Shown here piece after piece: positions 1 through 8,900 of a stretch of DNA of 64,000 nt. The stretch's first letter is position 1, and each line of letters begins with the position of its first letter. A model generated the notes under the pieces. That model made no database searches. It was not told where the DNA came from and was given only the letters and a program-made list of their open reading frames with translations. Source of the stretch: JBBQXY01 sp051004815 (GTDB lineage Bacteria; Chloroflexota; Ktedonobacteria; Ktedonobacterales; Ktedonobacteraceae); NCBI GenBank assembly GCA_051004815.1, contig JBPCJY010000053.1:1-64000 (forward strand), read 5' to 3'. The position numbers and the translations under genes were made by a program.

Positions 1-490
1 CCTTTGGAATGATGATGCAGGTCACGGAACGTTCTGTGGTGGCGATACGCATGGCACGGTCAATGAGTTGACGTATCTGGACAGGACTGGAAGCCATGTA
101 GACATATTCGCCCGCCACGTCTTTGAACAACGAGATAAGATCAACTTCTTGTTGGTAGTTGCCTCCCATAGCTGTGGTTGCTGCTTGCCCAACAATCGCG
201 ACAACGGGACGATGATCCATTTTCGCATCGTACAGGCCATTTAAGAGATGGATAGCACCAGGACCAGAGGTTGCCAGACAGACCCCAACCTCGTCCGTGA
301 ACTTGGCATGGGCTGTCGCCATGAATGCGGCCATCTCTTCGTGGCGTACCTGGACAAACTCGATCAAATCTTGATGGCGTTCGAGTCCGCCCAGGATGCC
401 ATTGATGCCATCACCAGGATACCCGAAAATGCGCTTAATGCCCCATGCGGAGAGACGCTTCAATAAGAAATCGCTTACTTTATCGCCCAT
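1..490 (-). CDS. Thiamine-diphosphate-dependent pyruvate oxidase/acetolactate synthase-like enzyme, N-terminal part
   Basis: This gene is cut by the left window edge; only its first 163 codons are present. Translation from the ATG at 490 gives MGDKVSDFLLKRLSAWGIKR, followed by FGYPGDGINGILGGLERH, VRHEEMAAFMATAHAKF and LATSGPGAIHLLNGLYDAKM. This is the N-terminal pyrimidine-binding domain of the ThDP enzyme family. The Glu of RHEEMAA is the residue that activates the cofactor. Phrases such as GYPGDGING and DAKMDHRPVVAIVGQ resemble pyruvate oxidase / pyruvate dehydrogenase (quinone) proteins more than anabolic acetolactate synthase, but the missing C-terminal part would be needed to decide. It is separated by about 80 bp from the oxidoreductase gene at 572-2083 on the same strand. 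Family assignment is firm; substrate is inferred. Confidence 0.85.
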   Translation of the reverse strand, partial: MGDKVSDFLLKRLSAWGIKRIFGYPGDGINGILGGLERHQDLIEFVQVRHEEMAAFMATAHAKFTDEVGVCLATSGPGAIHLLNGLYDAKMDHRPVVAIVGQAATTAMGGNYQQEVDLISLFKDVAGEYVYMASSPVQIRQLIDRAMRIATTERSVTCIIIPK

Positions 491-571
491 GAGAATTACC
501 AAACCTTTCTAAATGGAGGCAAAGAATTGCGCTCCTACAGAGGGTGCAAAGAATTGCACCTATCGAACGAA

Positions 572-2083
572 CTAAATTTCGGCTCCAATGCCGTAGTATT
601 GAACATCCTCACGATAGCCACCTTGCCCTTCACCGACGGTGCTGTACTCTGCTACAAGCTCAATTGAGCGCAGGTACTTCACCATCTTGTAGCCAAGCTG
701 TGTTTCAACGCGCAAGCGCAGTGGCGCACCATGAGTAATGGGAAGTGTTTCACCATTCATTGCGTAGGCCAGGATGGTCTGTGGATGATTTGCCAATGTC
801 ATATCGATGACTTCATAATACGGTCGATCTTTCCCTTCCATGTGTTGGTGTTGATAGGAGGTGAATACGAGATAGCAAGCTCCCGCCGTGGGTTTACACG
901 CTTTCAACACATCGGCAACAGGAACACCAGTCCATTCCGCAACCCCCGACCAGCCTTGAATACAGTTATGCTTGGTGATTTGCGATTGCTGCGACATTGC
1001 TCGCAAATCGTCCAGCGAGAGTTGCAGCGGCTGCTCCACCAGTCCAAAGATGTTGAGCTTCCAGTCTTCAAAGTTATAGCGAGCAAGCCGCAGGTATTCC
1101 TCGCCTTCTTTTCCTTCGGGTGGACGACCATTGACCCAGAAATACGAGGTTATATCTGAAGATTTGTAGTGCTGTTGCGAGGTTTCGCGATGGAGCAGCT
1201 TTTTGCGAACTGGCTCTACAATAGCACCCAGTACATGTTGCATTCGCCGACGATGGCGCAGGGAATAGAGCGCGGACCAGACGTAAATGATGGCGACCAC
1301 GACCAGCGCGATGATTGCAATGAGAATGGCCAGCCATACATTGCTCTGCGGTGTGCCGAAGACAATATTGCGAATGTTGTCCTGGAAATGCACGATGAGG
1401 ACAAGGGCCGTGTGTACAATAATAAAAAGAATGAAGGCGACGAGACTGAGGAAGTGAAGGCTGCGGGCGGACTGTTTGCCGCCAAAAAGCTTGACATACC
1501 ACGGGAAACGCGCTTCAAGCGAGGGGGACATCGCTGCTCCTGTCAGGAGCATGAATGGCCCCAGTAGAAAGATCACGGCGGCGTAAGCTAGTTGTTGCAA
1601 TGGGTCATAGGGCCGGAAATCGCTGGCCGGTGGGATATGAAAGGACAGATAGGTGAGTAACGTTTGCCATGCGCGTGGCACGATGTCCCACGAGGTTGGA
1701 ATGAGGCGTGACCATTCGCCGGTGGTAAAGAGCAAGACGATATAGATGATCCCATTGAGCAGCCAAAAGATGGCTACGAAGAAATGCCAATGTCGTCCCA
1801 GGCCGAGATTGTCCTTGCCGGGTAAGGCCAGCCAGGGTGAGACAGGAACCTCCTCATCCATTGAGGTCCATAGTTTGTCTTTGTCCTTTGGTGGCTTTTT
1901 CCTGGAAAACTTAATCCACTGGCTGCCGGGCTTGCAGTTTTCGTTAAAATAGAGCCGCGGGTGCGCACCGAGTATCTGGAGGCCGCTACGAATCATTAAG
2001 CCAATAAAGAGCAGGTTGATATAGTGACTGACACGTAACCAGATTGGAAATCCAAGCGATGCAAGGATAACAGGCATGTTCAT
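572..2083 (-). CDS. Cytochrome b561 / sulfite-oxidase-type molybdopterin oxidoreductase fusion
   Basis: The 503-residue protein joins two modules. Residues 1-290 are a membrane part with hydrophobic segments near 10-30, 100-120, 165-185, 210-235 and 250-275, including the GRHWHFFVAIFWLLNG and FLSLVAFILFIIVHTALVL stretches typical of di-haem cytochrome b561/hydrogenase cytochrome b subunits. Residues 320-503 are an oxidoreductase molybdopterin-binding domain: NCIQGWSGVAEWTGV carries the Cys expected to ligate molybdenum, and ITHGAPLRLRVETQLGYK matches the conserved end of YedY/sulfite-oxidase folds. The catalytic domain appears to be directly tethered to its electron-transfer subunit, unlike MsrPQ where they are separate. 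No Tat signal is visible at the N-terminus. Which side of the membrane the Mo domain occupies and the substrate are unknown. Confidence 0.85.
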   Translation of the reverse strand: MNMPVILASLGFPIWLRVSHYINLLFIGLMIRSGLQILGAHPRLYFNENCKPGSQWIKFSRKKPPKDKDKLWTSMDEEVPVSPWLALPGKDNLGLGRHWHFFVAIFWLLNGIIYIVLLFTTGEWSRLIPTSWDIVPRAWQTLLTYLSFHIPPASDFRPYDPLQQLAYAAVIFLLGPFMLLTGAAMSPSLEARFPWYVKLFGGKQSARSLHFLSLVAFILFIIVHTALVLIVHFQDNIRNIVFGTPQSNVWLAILIAIIALVVVAIIYVWSALYSLRHRRRMQHVLGAIVEPVRKKLLHRETSQQHYKSSDITSYFWVNGRPPEGKEGEEYLRLARYNFEDWKLNIFGLVEQPLQLSLDDLRAMSQQSQITKHNCIQGWSGVAEWTGVPVADVLKACKPTAGACYLVFTSYQHQHMEGKDRPYYEVIDMTLANHPQTILAYAMNGETLPITHGAPLRLRVETQLGYKMVKYLRSIELVAEYSTVGEGQGGYREDVQYYGIGAEI

Positions 2084-2515
2084 AGACGTTTTGCTCCCCG
2101 GTTCATGTTAAAAATAAAAGCTGTGAAGTATCCCCTTTTGGATCATGGTGTAGGTAGGTGTACGTATAGCGTGGAGGTCAGAGCATCCCGTCGTCTTTCC
2201 ACGCAATTTATATCGTGTTACGATAAATAATTGTCTACACTCATTGACACGTTTTGCTTCACAAAAGTGATACTGAGCTATTAGAACTTAAAAGTATTTT
2301 TTTGCCGCCTTCGGCGGCAGGAGGGGGAGAGAATCTAGGGCGCAGCCCTAGAACCCAGTCAAGGGGCTGCCGCCCCTTGCATCCCTGCTTTGTTGTCTAG
2401 CTTTGCTCTCTTCAATAGCTACTTTAAGCATAAAGCCTTTCCGTTAATGTTCGGTAAATGTGAGGTTAGGATAGTTTAGTCAAAGGTTAGAAATCAATAA
2501 GTAGAGAAAGCAGGA
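2084..2515. other. Intergenic region with a triple-hairpin element
   Basis: About 430 bp with no credible gene between the oxidoreductase and the histidine kinase. Its main content is a block of three adjacent perfect inverted repeats at 2304-2379 (described separately). The remainder is AT-rich and probably holds the promoter of the oxidoreductase gene. Confidence 0.6.
2304..2379. repeat. Cluster of three short perfect hairpins
   Basis: Three inverted repeats lie back to back: GCCGCC-TTC-GGCGGC at 2304-2318, TCTAGGGC-GCA-GCCCTAGA at 2334-2352, and CAAGGGGC-TGCC-GCCCCTTG at 2360-2379. The first is preceded by seven T residues, so on the minus strand it resembles an intrinsic terminator for something transcribed leftward. 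The compact multi-hairpin design resembles dispersed extragenic palindromic elements. No second copy was noticed in this window. Confidence 0.7.
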
Positions 2516-4102
2516 TTATTGGGAGGGGGAGATGTCAATGTTGCCTGGAATTGATGTGGGCAACCAGACGTGGAAGCATGAACCTTTGCCGGGTTCGGTT
2601 TCGACTGTGATAGAGCCAAAGTGCGCTTCGGCAATGAGGCGGGCGATAGAAAGTCCCAGGCCAGACCCGGTTTTGCTGCGCTTGTTAGTATGTTGCGCAC
2701 GATAATAGCGTTCAAAGATGTGTGGGAGATCGTCCGGGTCTATGCCAGGCCCGGTATCGCACACACTGAGCACGGCCCAATCGTGCTGTTCGCTATTGGT
2801 CGTGCTGGCAAGTCGCGGAGGGAGAGTATGAGCGAGTGTTAACGAAAGTTTCACGGTGCAGGGTTGACCAGCGTGGGTTAGCGCATTTTCTGTTAGATTC
2901 AGTAACAGTTGCTTGAGCAGATCTACATCACCTGGTACGCTGATCTGCTGAAGGTCTTGAATTTCCAATGTGCATTGTTGGTTAAAGAAGCGTAATTGGC
3001 GTGCAACCTCAACCACCAGCAAATCCAACTCGACGAACTGTACGCCATTGCTGAAGGGTTGGGGCAATGTACCCGTCTCTGCTCGCGTGGTAGTGAGTAG
3101 ATTACCTACCAGGCGGGAGAGGCGTTTAACCTCGGCATTGATTTGTTTCAAGTCTCGGCGGTCGTCCTCCTTGAGATCGTTATCGAGGAGTAAGATATCG
3201 ACGAGTCCTTGGATAGCAGTTAAGGGAGTTCTTAATTCATGAGAAACATCCGTGACAAAGTTCCGTTGCAGTACGAAACTTGCCTCTAAACGTTCCATCA
3301 TGCGGTTGAACGTATCGGTAAGCAAGCGTATTTCTTGCACCGCTTTACCTGTTTGCAAGCGCGTTTGCAGGTGCTGACTACTGAGGTTGTGCATAGTTGT
3401 GATGAGTAGTTTGAGCGGTCGCAACTCATAGCTCGTCAGCCAGAAAATAAAAGCGTAGGCAATAAACGCGGCGATGATGCTATGGATGATGATGGCCGGG
3501 AAGAGAATATTCTGCACCTGTTTAACCACCTGGAGGGATTGACTTATCTGTGCGATCACCACCAGGTGTTGCTGCTTGTCCCGTAATCCAAGTGTCAGTG
3601 TATGAACTTCGTTGCCATTTTTATCGACCCAGGAGGTAAGGACTTGCTGGCTGTGTTGCGCTGCCACGAAATCACTGTGAGGCAGGGGCAACACGACCTG
3701 ACTGAGATAAGGAGAAAAGGCGATCAGGTGGCTGGTATCCTTATCAAATAGTTTAATGTAGATCGAGTTGGTGGCAAATTCGTTGATGATATCGCCACGC
3801 ACTAACTGCTGAAAGAACGCTGTATTATACGGGCGATTGGAAGAGGCCAGCGTTTGCGCTTGTAGTTTGGCTGCCTGCTCATGGAGGCGGTTATCCAAAC
3901 TTTGGATGAGCACATAGCTTACTGTCTGATAGACAATGATACCCAGGACGGTAAGTGTTACCAGAATAACTAGTGCATTCCAGATGGCAAGCCGCCTACG
4001 TAGCGTTGGCGGCTTGCTTGCTAGCCTGGAAAAGATAGCGAGATATTTTCTCAGTGGGGTAAATCGTTTTTTTGGTTGCTGATCTGCTGTTACCTCTTGC
4101 AT
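2516..4102 (-). CDS. Sensor histidine kinase, HAMP/HisKA/HATPase
   Basis: This 528-residue membrane sensor kinase is the partner of the response regulator just upstream (4180-4860, 77 bp gap, same strand). Hydrophobic segments at about 40-65 and 200-225 bracket an extracytoplasmic sensing region. A HAMP linker follows, then the dimerisation/phosphoacceptor helix with FVTDVSHELRTPLTAIQG, where the His is intact. The ATPase domain shows the N box LLLNLTENALTHA, the G1 box VCDTGPGIDPDDLPHIFERY and the G2 box SGLGLSIARLIAEAHFG. Length and order are those of OmpR-partnered kinases such as BaeS. The signal is unknown. Confidence 0.93.
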   Translation of the reverse strand: MQEVTADQQPKKRFTPLRKYLAIFSRLASKPPTLRRRLAIWNALVILVTLTVLGIIVYQTVSYVLIQSLDNRLHEQAAKLQAQTLASSNRPYNTAFFQQLVRGDIINEFATNSIYIKLFDKDTSHLIAFSPYLSQVVLPLPHSDFVAAQHSQQVLTSWVDKNGNEVHTLTLGLRDKQQHLVVIAQISQSLQVVKQVQNILFPAIIIHSIIAAFIAYAFIFWLTSYELRPLKLLITTMHNLSSQHLQTRLQTGKAVQEIRLLTDTFNRMMERLEASFVLQRNFVTDVSHELRTPLTAIQGLVDILLLDNDLKEDDRRDLKQINAEVKRLSRLVGNLLTTTRAETGTLPQPFSNGVQFVELDLLVVEVARQLRFFNQQCTLEIQDLQQISVPGDVDLLKQLLLNLTENALTHAGQPCTVKLSLTLAHTLPPRLASTTNSEQHDWAVLSVCDTGPGIDPDDLPHIFERYYRAQHTNKRSKTGSGLGLSIARLIAEAHFGSITVETEPGKGSCFHVWLPTSIPGNIDISPSQ

Positions 4103-4179
4103 GCTGCATAGCTTTCCTTAGCTGCTCTGTTTGAGCGTGTCCTAAAAAAGAATTATGCTCTCTTTATAGCACGTCAACG

Positions 4180-4860
4180 CTAAGGTTTAAGGATATAGCC
4201 AACGCCACGAACAGAATGGATCATATCTGGTTTTCCGCCGACATTGAGCTTGGAGCGAATGTAATTGATGTAGACCTTGATAATCTCCATACCCGCTTCG
4301 TTGTCGTAGCCCCAGATGTGTTCAAAAATCAGTTCTTTCGTCAAAACATGACCCACATTTTGGACTAATAATTCGAGCAGATCGTACTCTCGCATCGTCA
4401 GATCGATCAATACATGGTCGCGCCAGACTTGCCGTCCAGCTGTATCTATCGTAATATCTCCTACTTTCAGCTCTTTGGATAACCGCGTTTTATCTGCCAC
4501 ACGGCGCAACGCAGCACGGATGCGGGCCAGCAACTCTTCAAAGTCAAATGGTTTGGTGATGTAATCGTCCGCGCCGCTATCCAGGCCGGCTATCTTCGCG
4601 GACACATCATCTTTGGCGGTCAGCATCAGTACTGGCAGCGTCGTATAGCCATCCATGCGCAATCGGCGGCAGACCTCGAAGCCATCAATATCTGGTAACA
4701 TGATATCGAGCACGACCAGATCAGGCGTATCGTCATGCAAGACTTTGAGTGCTTGTTCGCCGGTAGTGGTAACTACCACTTCAAAGCCTTTAAATGTTAA
4801 GCCACGTTTGAGAAAGCTGTTAATATGTGGTTCATCTTCAACTACCAGTATGCGTTTCAT
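4180..4860 (-). CDS. OmpR/PhoB-family response regulator
   Basis: The 226-residue protein has a receiver domain (residues 1-120) starting MKRILVVEDEPHINSFLKRG. The acidic pocket, the phosphoacceptor Asp in LVVLDIMLPDIDGFEV and the Lys of YITKPFDFEELLARI are all present. Residues 130-226 form a winged-helix DNA-binding domain (LTMREYDLLELLVQNVGHVL, YINYIRSKL, IHSVRGVGYILKP). It precedes its kinase in transcription order. A GAGGAGCG ribosome-binding site lies just upstream of the ATG at 4860. It resembles MprA/BaeR-type regulators. Confidence 0.95.
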   Translation of the reverse strand: MKRILVVEDEPHINSFLKRGLTFKGFEVVVTTTGEQALKVLHDDTPDLVVLDIMLPDIDGFEVCRRLRMDGYTTLPVLMLTAKDDVSAKIAGLDSGADDYITKPFDFEELLARIRAALRRVADKTRLSKELKVGDITIDTAGRQVWRDHVLIDLTMREYDLLELLVQNVGHVLTKELIFEHIWGYDNEAGMEIIKVYINYIRSKLNVGGKPDMIHSVRGVGYILKP

Positions 4861-4973
4861 ACGCTCCTCTTTTGGACTCTCTTTTGCTCAAGCATATCCC
4901 TTCTTGGTTAAAGGTTGGTAAAACAGGCATTAGAAAGTGGTGACTTTAGCTTAGAGAAGGATGATAGTCTCTC

Positions 4974-5765
4974 TCATTGACGAAGTCCTTTTGCCCGTTT
5001 GCGCTCTGCCTGTGCTTCGCGGTACTCCGCCATCACCGCCTGATGTTCCGGTGATCGCAAACAAGCGACCTGCGCTCTGGAGAGGGCTGCTGTTTGGGCG
5101 GTTATATCGAGTGTAAAAGCGGTGTCAATCTGCTTCTTGGTATGTAGCAGGGCGGTAAAGGGAATCGCCAACAATTCCTCGGCTATTGCGAGGGCGCGTT
5201 CTTCCAGGCTCTCAGGAAGGACGACTTCGTTAATCAGGTGTAGCGCGAAGCCTTCGTCGGCAGTGAAGCGGTGGCCGAGCAGGCAAAGATGCTTGGCTGG
5301 TGCTGCACCAATAAGTTGTGCCAGGCGCATCGGGCCAAGATCGGCTACGACGCCCTCTTTGACGGCGGGAATGCTCAGCACTGCATCGGCGGTCGCAATG
5401 CGCAGATCGCAGCCCAGGGCAATCTGGAGTCCACCACCCAGGCAGTAGCCGTGGATGGCGGCGATGGTGATGGCATTGAGATTCGCCAGGGTAATGACGC
5501 CGTGTTCCCAGGTATCAAACCAATCTACCGTGAGATTTCCTTGTGATAGCTCTTTGGTATCCAGTCCACTACAAAAAGCGCGTCCCTCGCCGCTGACAAT
5601 GACCACATGCGTCTCGGTACTGGTAGCCAGGTGGTCGGTGGCTGTGACGAAGTCCTTGACCCACTGCCAATTCGCGGCATTGAGTACCTCTGGGCGATTG
5701 ATGCGTAGCCGGGCCAGCGGCCCGTCCAGTTCAACGCGCATCGTTTCAAGTTCTAGTGTTTGCAT
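4974..5765 (-). CDS. Enoyl-CoA hydratase/isomerase family protein
   Basis: The 263-residue protein shows the crotonase fold: VIVSGEGRAFCSGLDTKEL is the first oxyanion-hole loop, AIHGYCLGGGLQIALGCDLR the second, and IPAVKEGVVADLGPMRLAQL covers the substrate-pocket helix. Family members hydrate or isomerise enoyl-CoA thioesters in fatty acid and aromatic acid breakdown. It lies downstream of a phenylacetate-CoA ligase (5960-7297) on the same strand, separated by 194 bp, which suggests a shared role in aromatic or fatty acyl-CoA metabolism. The catalytic Glu pair is not clearly recognisable, so hydratase versus isomerase activity is open. Confidence 0.88.
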   Translation of the reverse strand: MQTLELETMRVELDGPLARLRINRPEVLNAANWQWVKDFVTATDHLATSTETHVVIVSGEGRAFCSGLDTKELSQGNLTVDWFDTWEHGVITLANLNAITIAAIHGYCLGGGLQIALGCDLRIATADAVLSIPAVKEGVVADLGPMRLAQLIGAAPAKHLCLLGHRFTADEGFALHLINEVVLPESLEERALAIAEELLAIPFTALLHTKKQIDTAFTLDITAQTAALSRAQVACLRSPEHQAVMAEYREAQAERKRAKGLRQ

Positions 5766-5799
5766 AGTATGTGCTCCTGCTTTGTTAGTAGTTCACAAA

Positions 5800-5832
5800 C
5801 TTGTCATTCTGAGCGCAGCGAAGAATGACAAG
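5800..5832. repeat. Perfect 11-bp hairpin repeat
   Basis: CTTGTCATTCT at 5800-5810 and AGAATGACAAG at 5822-5832 flank an 11-base GAGCGCAGCGA loop. It sits 35 bp upstream of the enoyl-CoA hydratase start. Very similar TCATTCTGAGCG-type palindromes are, from general knowledge, dispersed repeats in several soil bacterial genomes. Confidence 0.7.
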
Positions 5833-5959
5833 ACGAGGAACCCCGCGGTGCAAAACCTACCCGTGAAAGCCCCACTCCCGCCCCTACGCGAGGCTACTCA
5901 CTCTTTTGTGACTTATTTCCTTTGGGCGCGATAAACATCGGCTTCAAGGGTGAGTTCCG

Positions 5960-7297
5960 TTACAAGGTTCTGAGATCGACTGCTCGGCGTAGTTTGCCGC
6001 CCTCGCTGCGCGGGATGGTGCCGGGGGCGACGAGGGTTACACGCATATTGAGGCCAATGGTGCCTTTGATTTCGTGTTGAATTTTATTACGCAAGGTTCT
6101 CATCTGTTCATTGGCCTCTACGGTTTCTTCCGCCAGGGTCTCCTGGGCCAGTGCGCGAAAGATCTCTTCAGTGACCTCTACCTTGACTTCTACATTGTCG
6201 AGTGTGCCAGTGCGAGTCACCAGTATCTGGTAGTGCGGAACAACGTCTGGAACGCCCATTAGTATCTCCTCTACCTGGGTGGGATAGAGGTTGACGCCGC
6301 GCACAATCAGCATGTCATCGGAACGTCCGCGAATTGGCCCCATGCGTGCATGTGTTCTGCCACAGGGACATGGTTCGTGGGTTAAGTACGTAATATCGCC
6401 TGTCCAATAGCGTAGAAGGGGCATTGCTTCCCTGGTGAGGTGGGTGAGGATAAGCACGCCCTCTTTGCCATCTGGTAGGAGTTCGCCAGTGTCTGGGTCT
6501 ACGATTTCTGGATAGAAGTGATCTTCCCAGATGTGGCTGCCCGCACGCGCTTCGATGCATTCCCCTGATACACCCGGCCCGATGATCTCGCTCAAGCCGT
6601 ACAGGTTGGTTGAGCGCACGCCGAGATTGGCATCGACAGCGGCACGAATTGTTTCCGTCCAGGGTTCTGCCCCCAATAAGGCATATTTCAGGCTGAGGTC
6701 TTCCGGTGGGATGCCCAGTTTCTTGAATTCATCGCCCAGTGTCTGCGCGTAGGATGGCGTGCAACAAATAATTTCGGGCTTAAAATCCAGGATCAGCGTG
6801 ATTTGCCGTTGGGTCATGCCGCCAGAGACGGGTACTACCGTCAGGCCCAGCTTCTCACCGCCGTAATGCGTTCCCAAGCCACCGGTGAAGAGACCATAGC
6901 CATAGGCGTTATGTAGCAACATGCCAGGTCGCGCTCCCGCCGCGACAAACGAGCGTGCCATGACTTCGGAGAAGATTTCTATGTCATTGCGTGTATAGCA
7001 GACGACGGTGGCTTTGCCGGTGGTGCCACTACTGGCATGGATGCGTATGACCTGTTCGCGTGGTACAGCGAGCAGACCGAAAGGGTAGAAATCCTTTAGA
7101 TGCTGTTTGCGTGTAAAGGGCAGTTTTGGCAGATCATCGACGGTGCGGATAGCAGTTGGTTGGAGGTGGTTCTGTTGGAACATCTCTCGAAAATATGGGA
7201 TGCGTTCGTAGACGTACTGGGTCATGCGTGCCAGTTGTGCATTCTGTAATGCGCGTAGTTTTTCACGAGGCAGCGTTTCAATCTGGTTAAAGTACAT
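5960..7297 (-). CDS. paaK: Phenylacetate-CoA ligase
   Basis: The 445-residue adenylate-forming enzyme activates phenylacetate or a related aryl acid with ATP and CoA, the first step of aerobic phenylacetate breakdown. The AMP-binding P-loop is HASSGTTGKATVVCYTRNDI (about 92-111). Later motifs are NLYGLSEIIGPGVSGEC, the ATP-contacting YWTGDITYLTHEPCPCGRTH and RSDDMLIVRGVNLYPTQVEE. The PCPCGRTHAR segment and overall length match the PaaK family. No other paa genes are nearby except the enoyl-CoA hydratase downstream. The start codon lies only 33 bp from the stop of tnpB, so the transposon-type gene has landed in or near its promoter. Confidence 0.92.
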   Translation of the reverse strand: MYFNQIETLPREKLRALQNAQLARMTQYVYERIPYFREMFQQNHLQPTAIRTVDDLPKLPFTRKQHLKDFYPFGLLAVPREQVIRIHASSGTTGKATVVCYTRNDIEIFSEVMARSFVAAGARPGMLLHNAYGYGLFTGGLGTHYGGEKLGLTVVPVSGGMTQRQITLILDFKPEIICCTPSYAQTLGDEFKKLGIPPEDLSLKYALLGAEPWTETIRAAVDANLGVRSTNLYGLSEIIGPGVSGECIEARAGSHIWEDHFYPEIVDPDTGELLPDGKEGVLILTHLTREAMPLLRYWTGDITYLTHEPCPCGRTHARMGPIRGRSDDMLIVRGVNLYPTQVEEILMGVPDVVPHYQILVTRTGTLDNVEVKVEVTEEIFRALAQETLAEETVEANEQMRTLRNKIQHEIKGTIGLNMRVTLVAPGTIPRSEGGKLRRAVDLRTL

Positions 7298-7330
7298 GCT
7301 TCCTGCTTTCTAAAATGTAGTAAAACGTAT

Positions 7331-8578
7331 TTACAACACTGTCGTACCTGCTTCACAGCAGAAAGTTTCACCCGTTTCTGGGCCAGAGCTTCCCGCTCCA
7401 CAGGCGATTTTCCGTTCCGACGAAGCCACTACCGGAACGTCCGTTATCAAACGGAGAGCTTCATTCCGAATATTGATTGCAGCATTGAGGTCTCTCTCGA
7501 TGACCTGACTACAATCATGGCAGATGAACACTCTCTCTGCCAAGGTTAAATCCCCATTGACCCAGCCACAGCCCGAACAAGTTTTGCTCGATGCGTACCA
7601 CCGACCTACCAATTGGATATAGCCACCGTACTGCTCAGACTTGTAGAGAAACTGCCGCTTGATCTCAAAGAAACTGACATCGCTCACGGCTTGTGCTAAG
7701 CAATGGTTAGCAAGCATTCCTTTTATGTTGAGGTCTTCCAGGCCAATGAGTGCATAAGTTCGTGTCACCTTCGTAGACATCTTATGCAAGTCATCCTGTC
7801 GTTGGCATGCTACGCGATAGTGCGCCTTTGCCAGCTTCTTCGTGTTCTTCCACCAGTTCTGGCTCCCCTCCACTTTGCGAGACAGACCTTTACTCAAGCC
7901 CTTAATGCGCCCCAGCGACTTTCGATAGTGTTTTTGGTTCTCAAACTTCTCGCCGTCGCTTAATGTAGCCAGGGTCTTAACGCCCAGGTCTATTCCAACA
8001 ACTCCACCGCTATGGGTTGGCGTCTCATGCTCCACCTCAACCGCAATAGAGACAAACCACCAACCCGCCCGATAGAAAATAGTGGCACTCATGATTTTGC
8101 CCGCAAAGCGCAATTCCTCGGTCATGTTGACACTCCCAAGCTTGGGAACACGGAGCGTGTGCCCATGAACAGAGAACTTGTCGTTAGCCAGGTAGAAGCT
8201 TAATCTGTCTCGTTTCTTGCTTTTGAAATGCGGAAAGCCCGCTTCCTCTCCGTCCTTGCGAGGATGTTTGAGCTTGAGCAAGGTTCCTTCCTCTTTCATG
8301 CGCCAGTAGTTAGCCAATGCATGCCCCAGATTGCTGAACTCTTGTTCAGGAGCGCATTTTGTGACCTCATAGCACCAAGGAAACTGTTCACCCTTGATCT
8401 TGTTGTATTCTGCCTTGAGGTCTTTGATCTTGACCCGTTTCCCCTCTGCTCGGTAGTCTTTCCAGCGAGCCAATGCCCAGTTGTAGGCATGGCGTGCAAC
8501 CCCGCAGGCTTTGTGGAAGTAGGTTGCTTGCTCTGGCGTGGGATTGAGCCTGATGATATGCGCACAAGTAATTTTCAT
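7331..8578 (-). CDS. tnpB: IS200/IS605-family TnpB, RNA-guided nuclease-like
   Basis: The 415-residue protein begins with the TnpB helix-turn-helix/wedge region (MKITCAHIIRLNPTPEQATY). It contains the three RuvC motifs: GIDLGVKTLATLSDG (Asp), LIGLEDLNIKGML (Glu) and ERDLNAAINIRNEAL (Asp). The zinc finger is CSGCGWVNGDLTLAERVFIC then HDC. All catalytic acidic residues are present, so it could be an active RNA-guided DNA nuclease. No tnpA transposase lies on either side, making this an orphan (IS1341-like) copy. In this family the guide RNA arises from the 3' end of the gene and beyond, here about 7300-7450 on the minus strand; a CTGCT-TCAC-AGCAG hairpin sits at 7348-7361 near that end. Confidence 0.95.
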   Translation of the reverse strand: MKITCAHIIRLNPTPEQATYFHKACGVARHAYNWALARWKDYRAEGKRVKIKDLKAEYNKIKGEQFPWCYEVTKCAPEQEFSNLGHALANYWRMKEEGTLLKLKHPRKDGEEAGFPHFKSKKRDRLSFYLANDKFSVHGHTLRVPKLGSVNMTEELRFAGKIMSATIFYRAGWWFVSIAVEVEHETPTHSGGVVGIDLGVKTLATLSDGEKFENQKHYRKSLGRIKGLSKGLSRKVEGSQNWWKNTKKLAKAHYRVACQRQDDLHKMSTKVTRTYALIGLEDLNIKGMLANHCLAQAVSDVSFFEIKRQFLYKSEQYGGYIQLVGRWYASSKTCSGCGWVNGDLTLAERVFICHDCSQVIERDLNAAINIRNEALRLITDVPVVASSERKIACGAGSSGPETGETFCCEAGTTVL

Positions 8579-8900
8579 GGCTGCTGCTTCTTTTCCTACT
8601 GGATAGTCCGTTCCAATTCGGCATCAAGATGAACACTTTTGAACACATTCGACGACAAAATCAACTACTGTTGTTGTCCTCCAAATGGCCTTTTTCTATC
8701 TCATGGCCCGAGAACAAAAAAGCAGGGGTTTCGATACTTGTATTGTAAACGCTCAAGCTTGTAAGGGCAAGGGGGAGGCATGGCACTATATGTTAATTTG
8801 TATCGTTGTTTTGGCCGATTGACGGAAGAATAAAAAGACTGTATGCTTGGTTAAGTACTGTGACATAGTGTCGCGACTGAATTTAAGGAGCAAGGACTTC
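8579..8900. other. Intergenic region between tnpB and the secreted protein
   Basis: About 320 bp of upstream DNA between divergent genes. The tnpB-proximal half probably carries the left end of the element. An AAGGAG ribosome-binding site at 8886-8891 serves the gene at 8901. No gene or strong repeat was seen. Confidence 0.5.
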
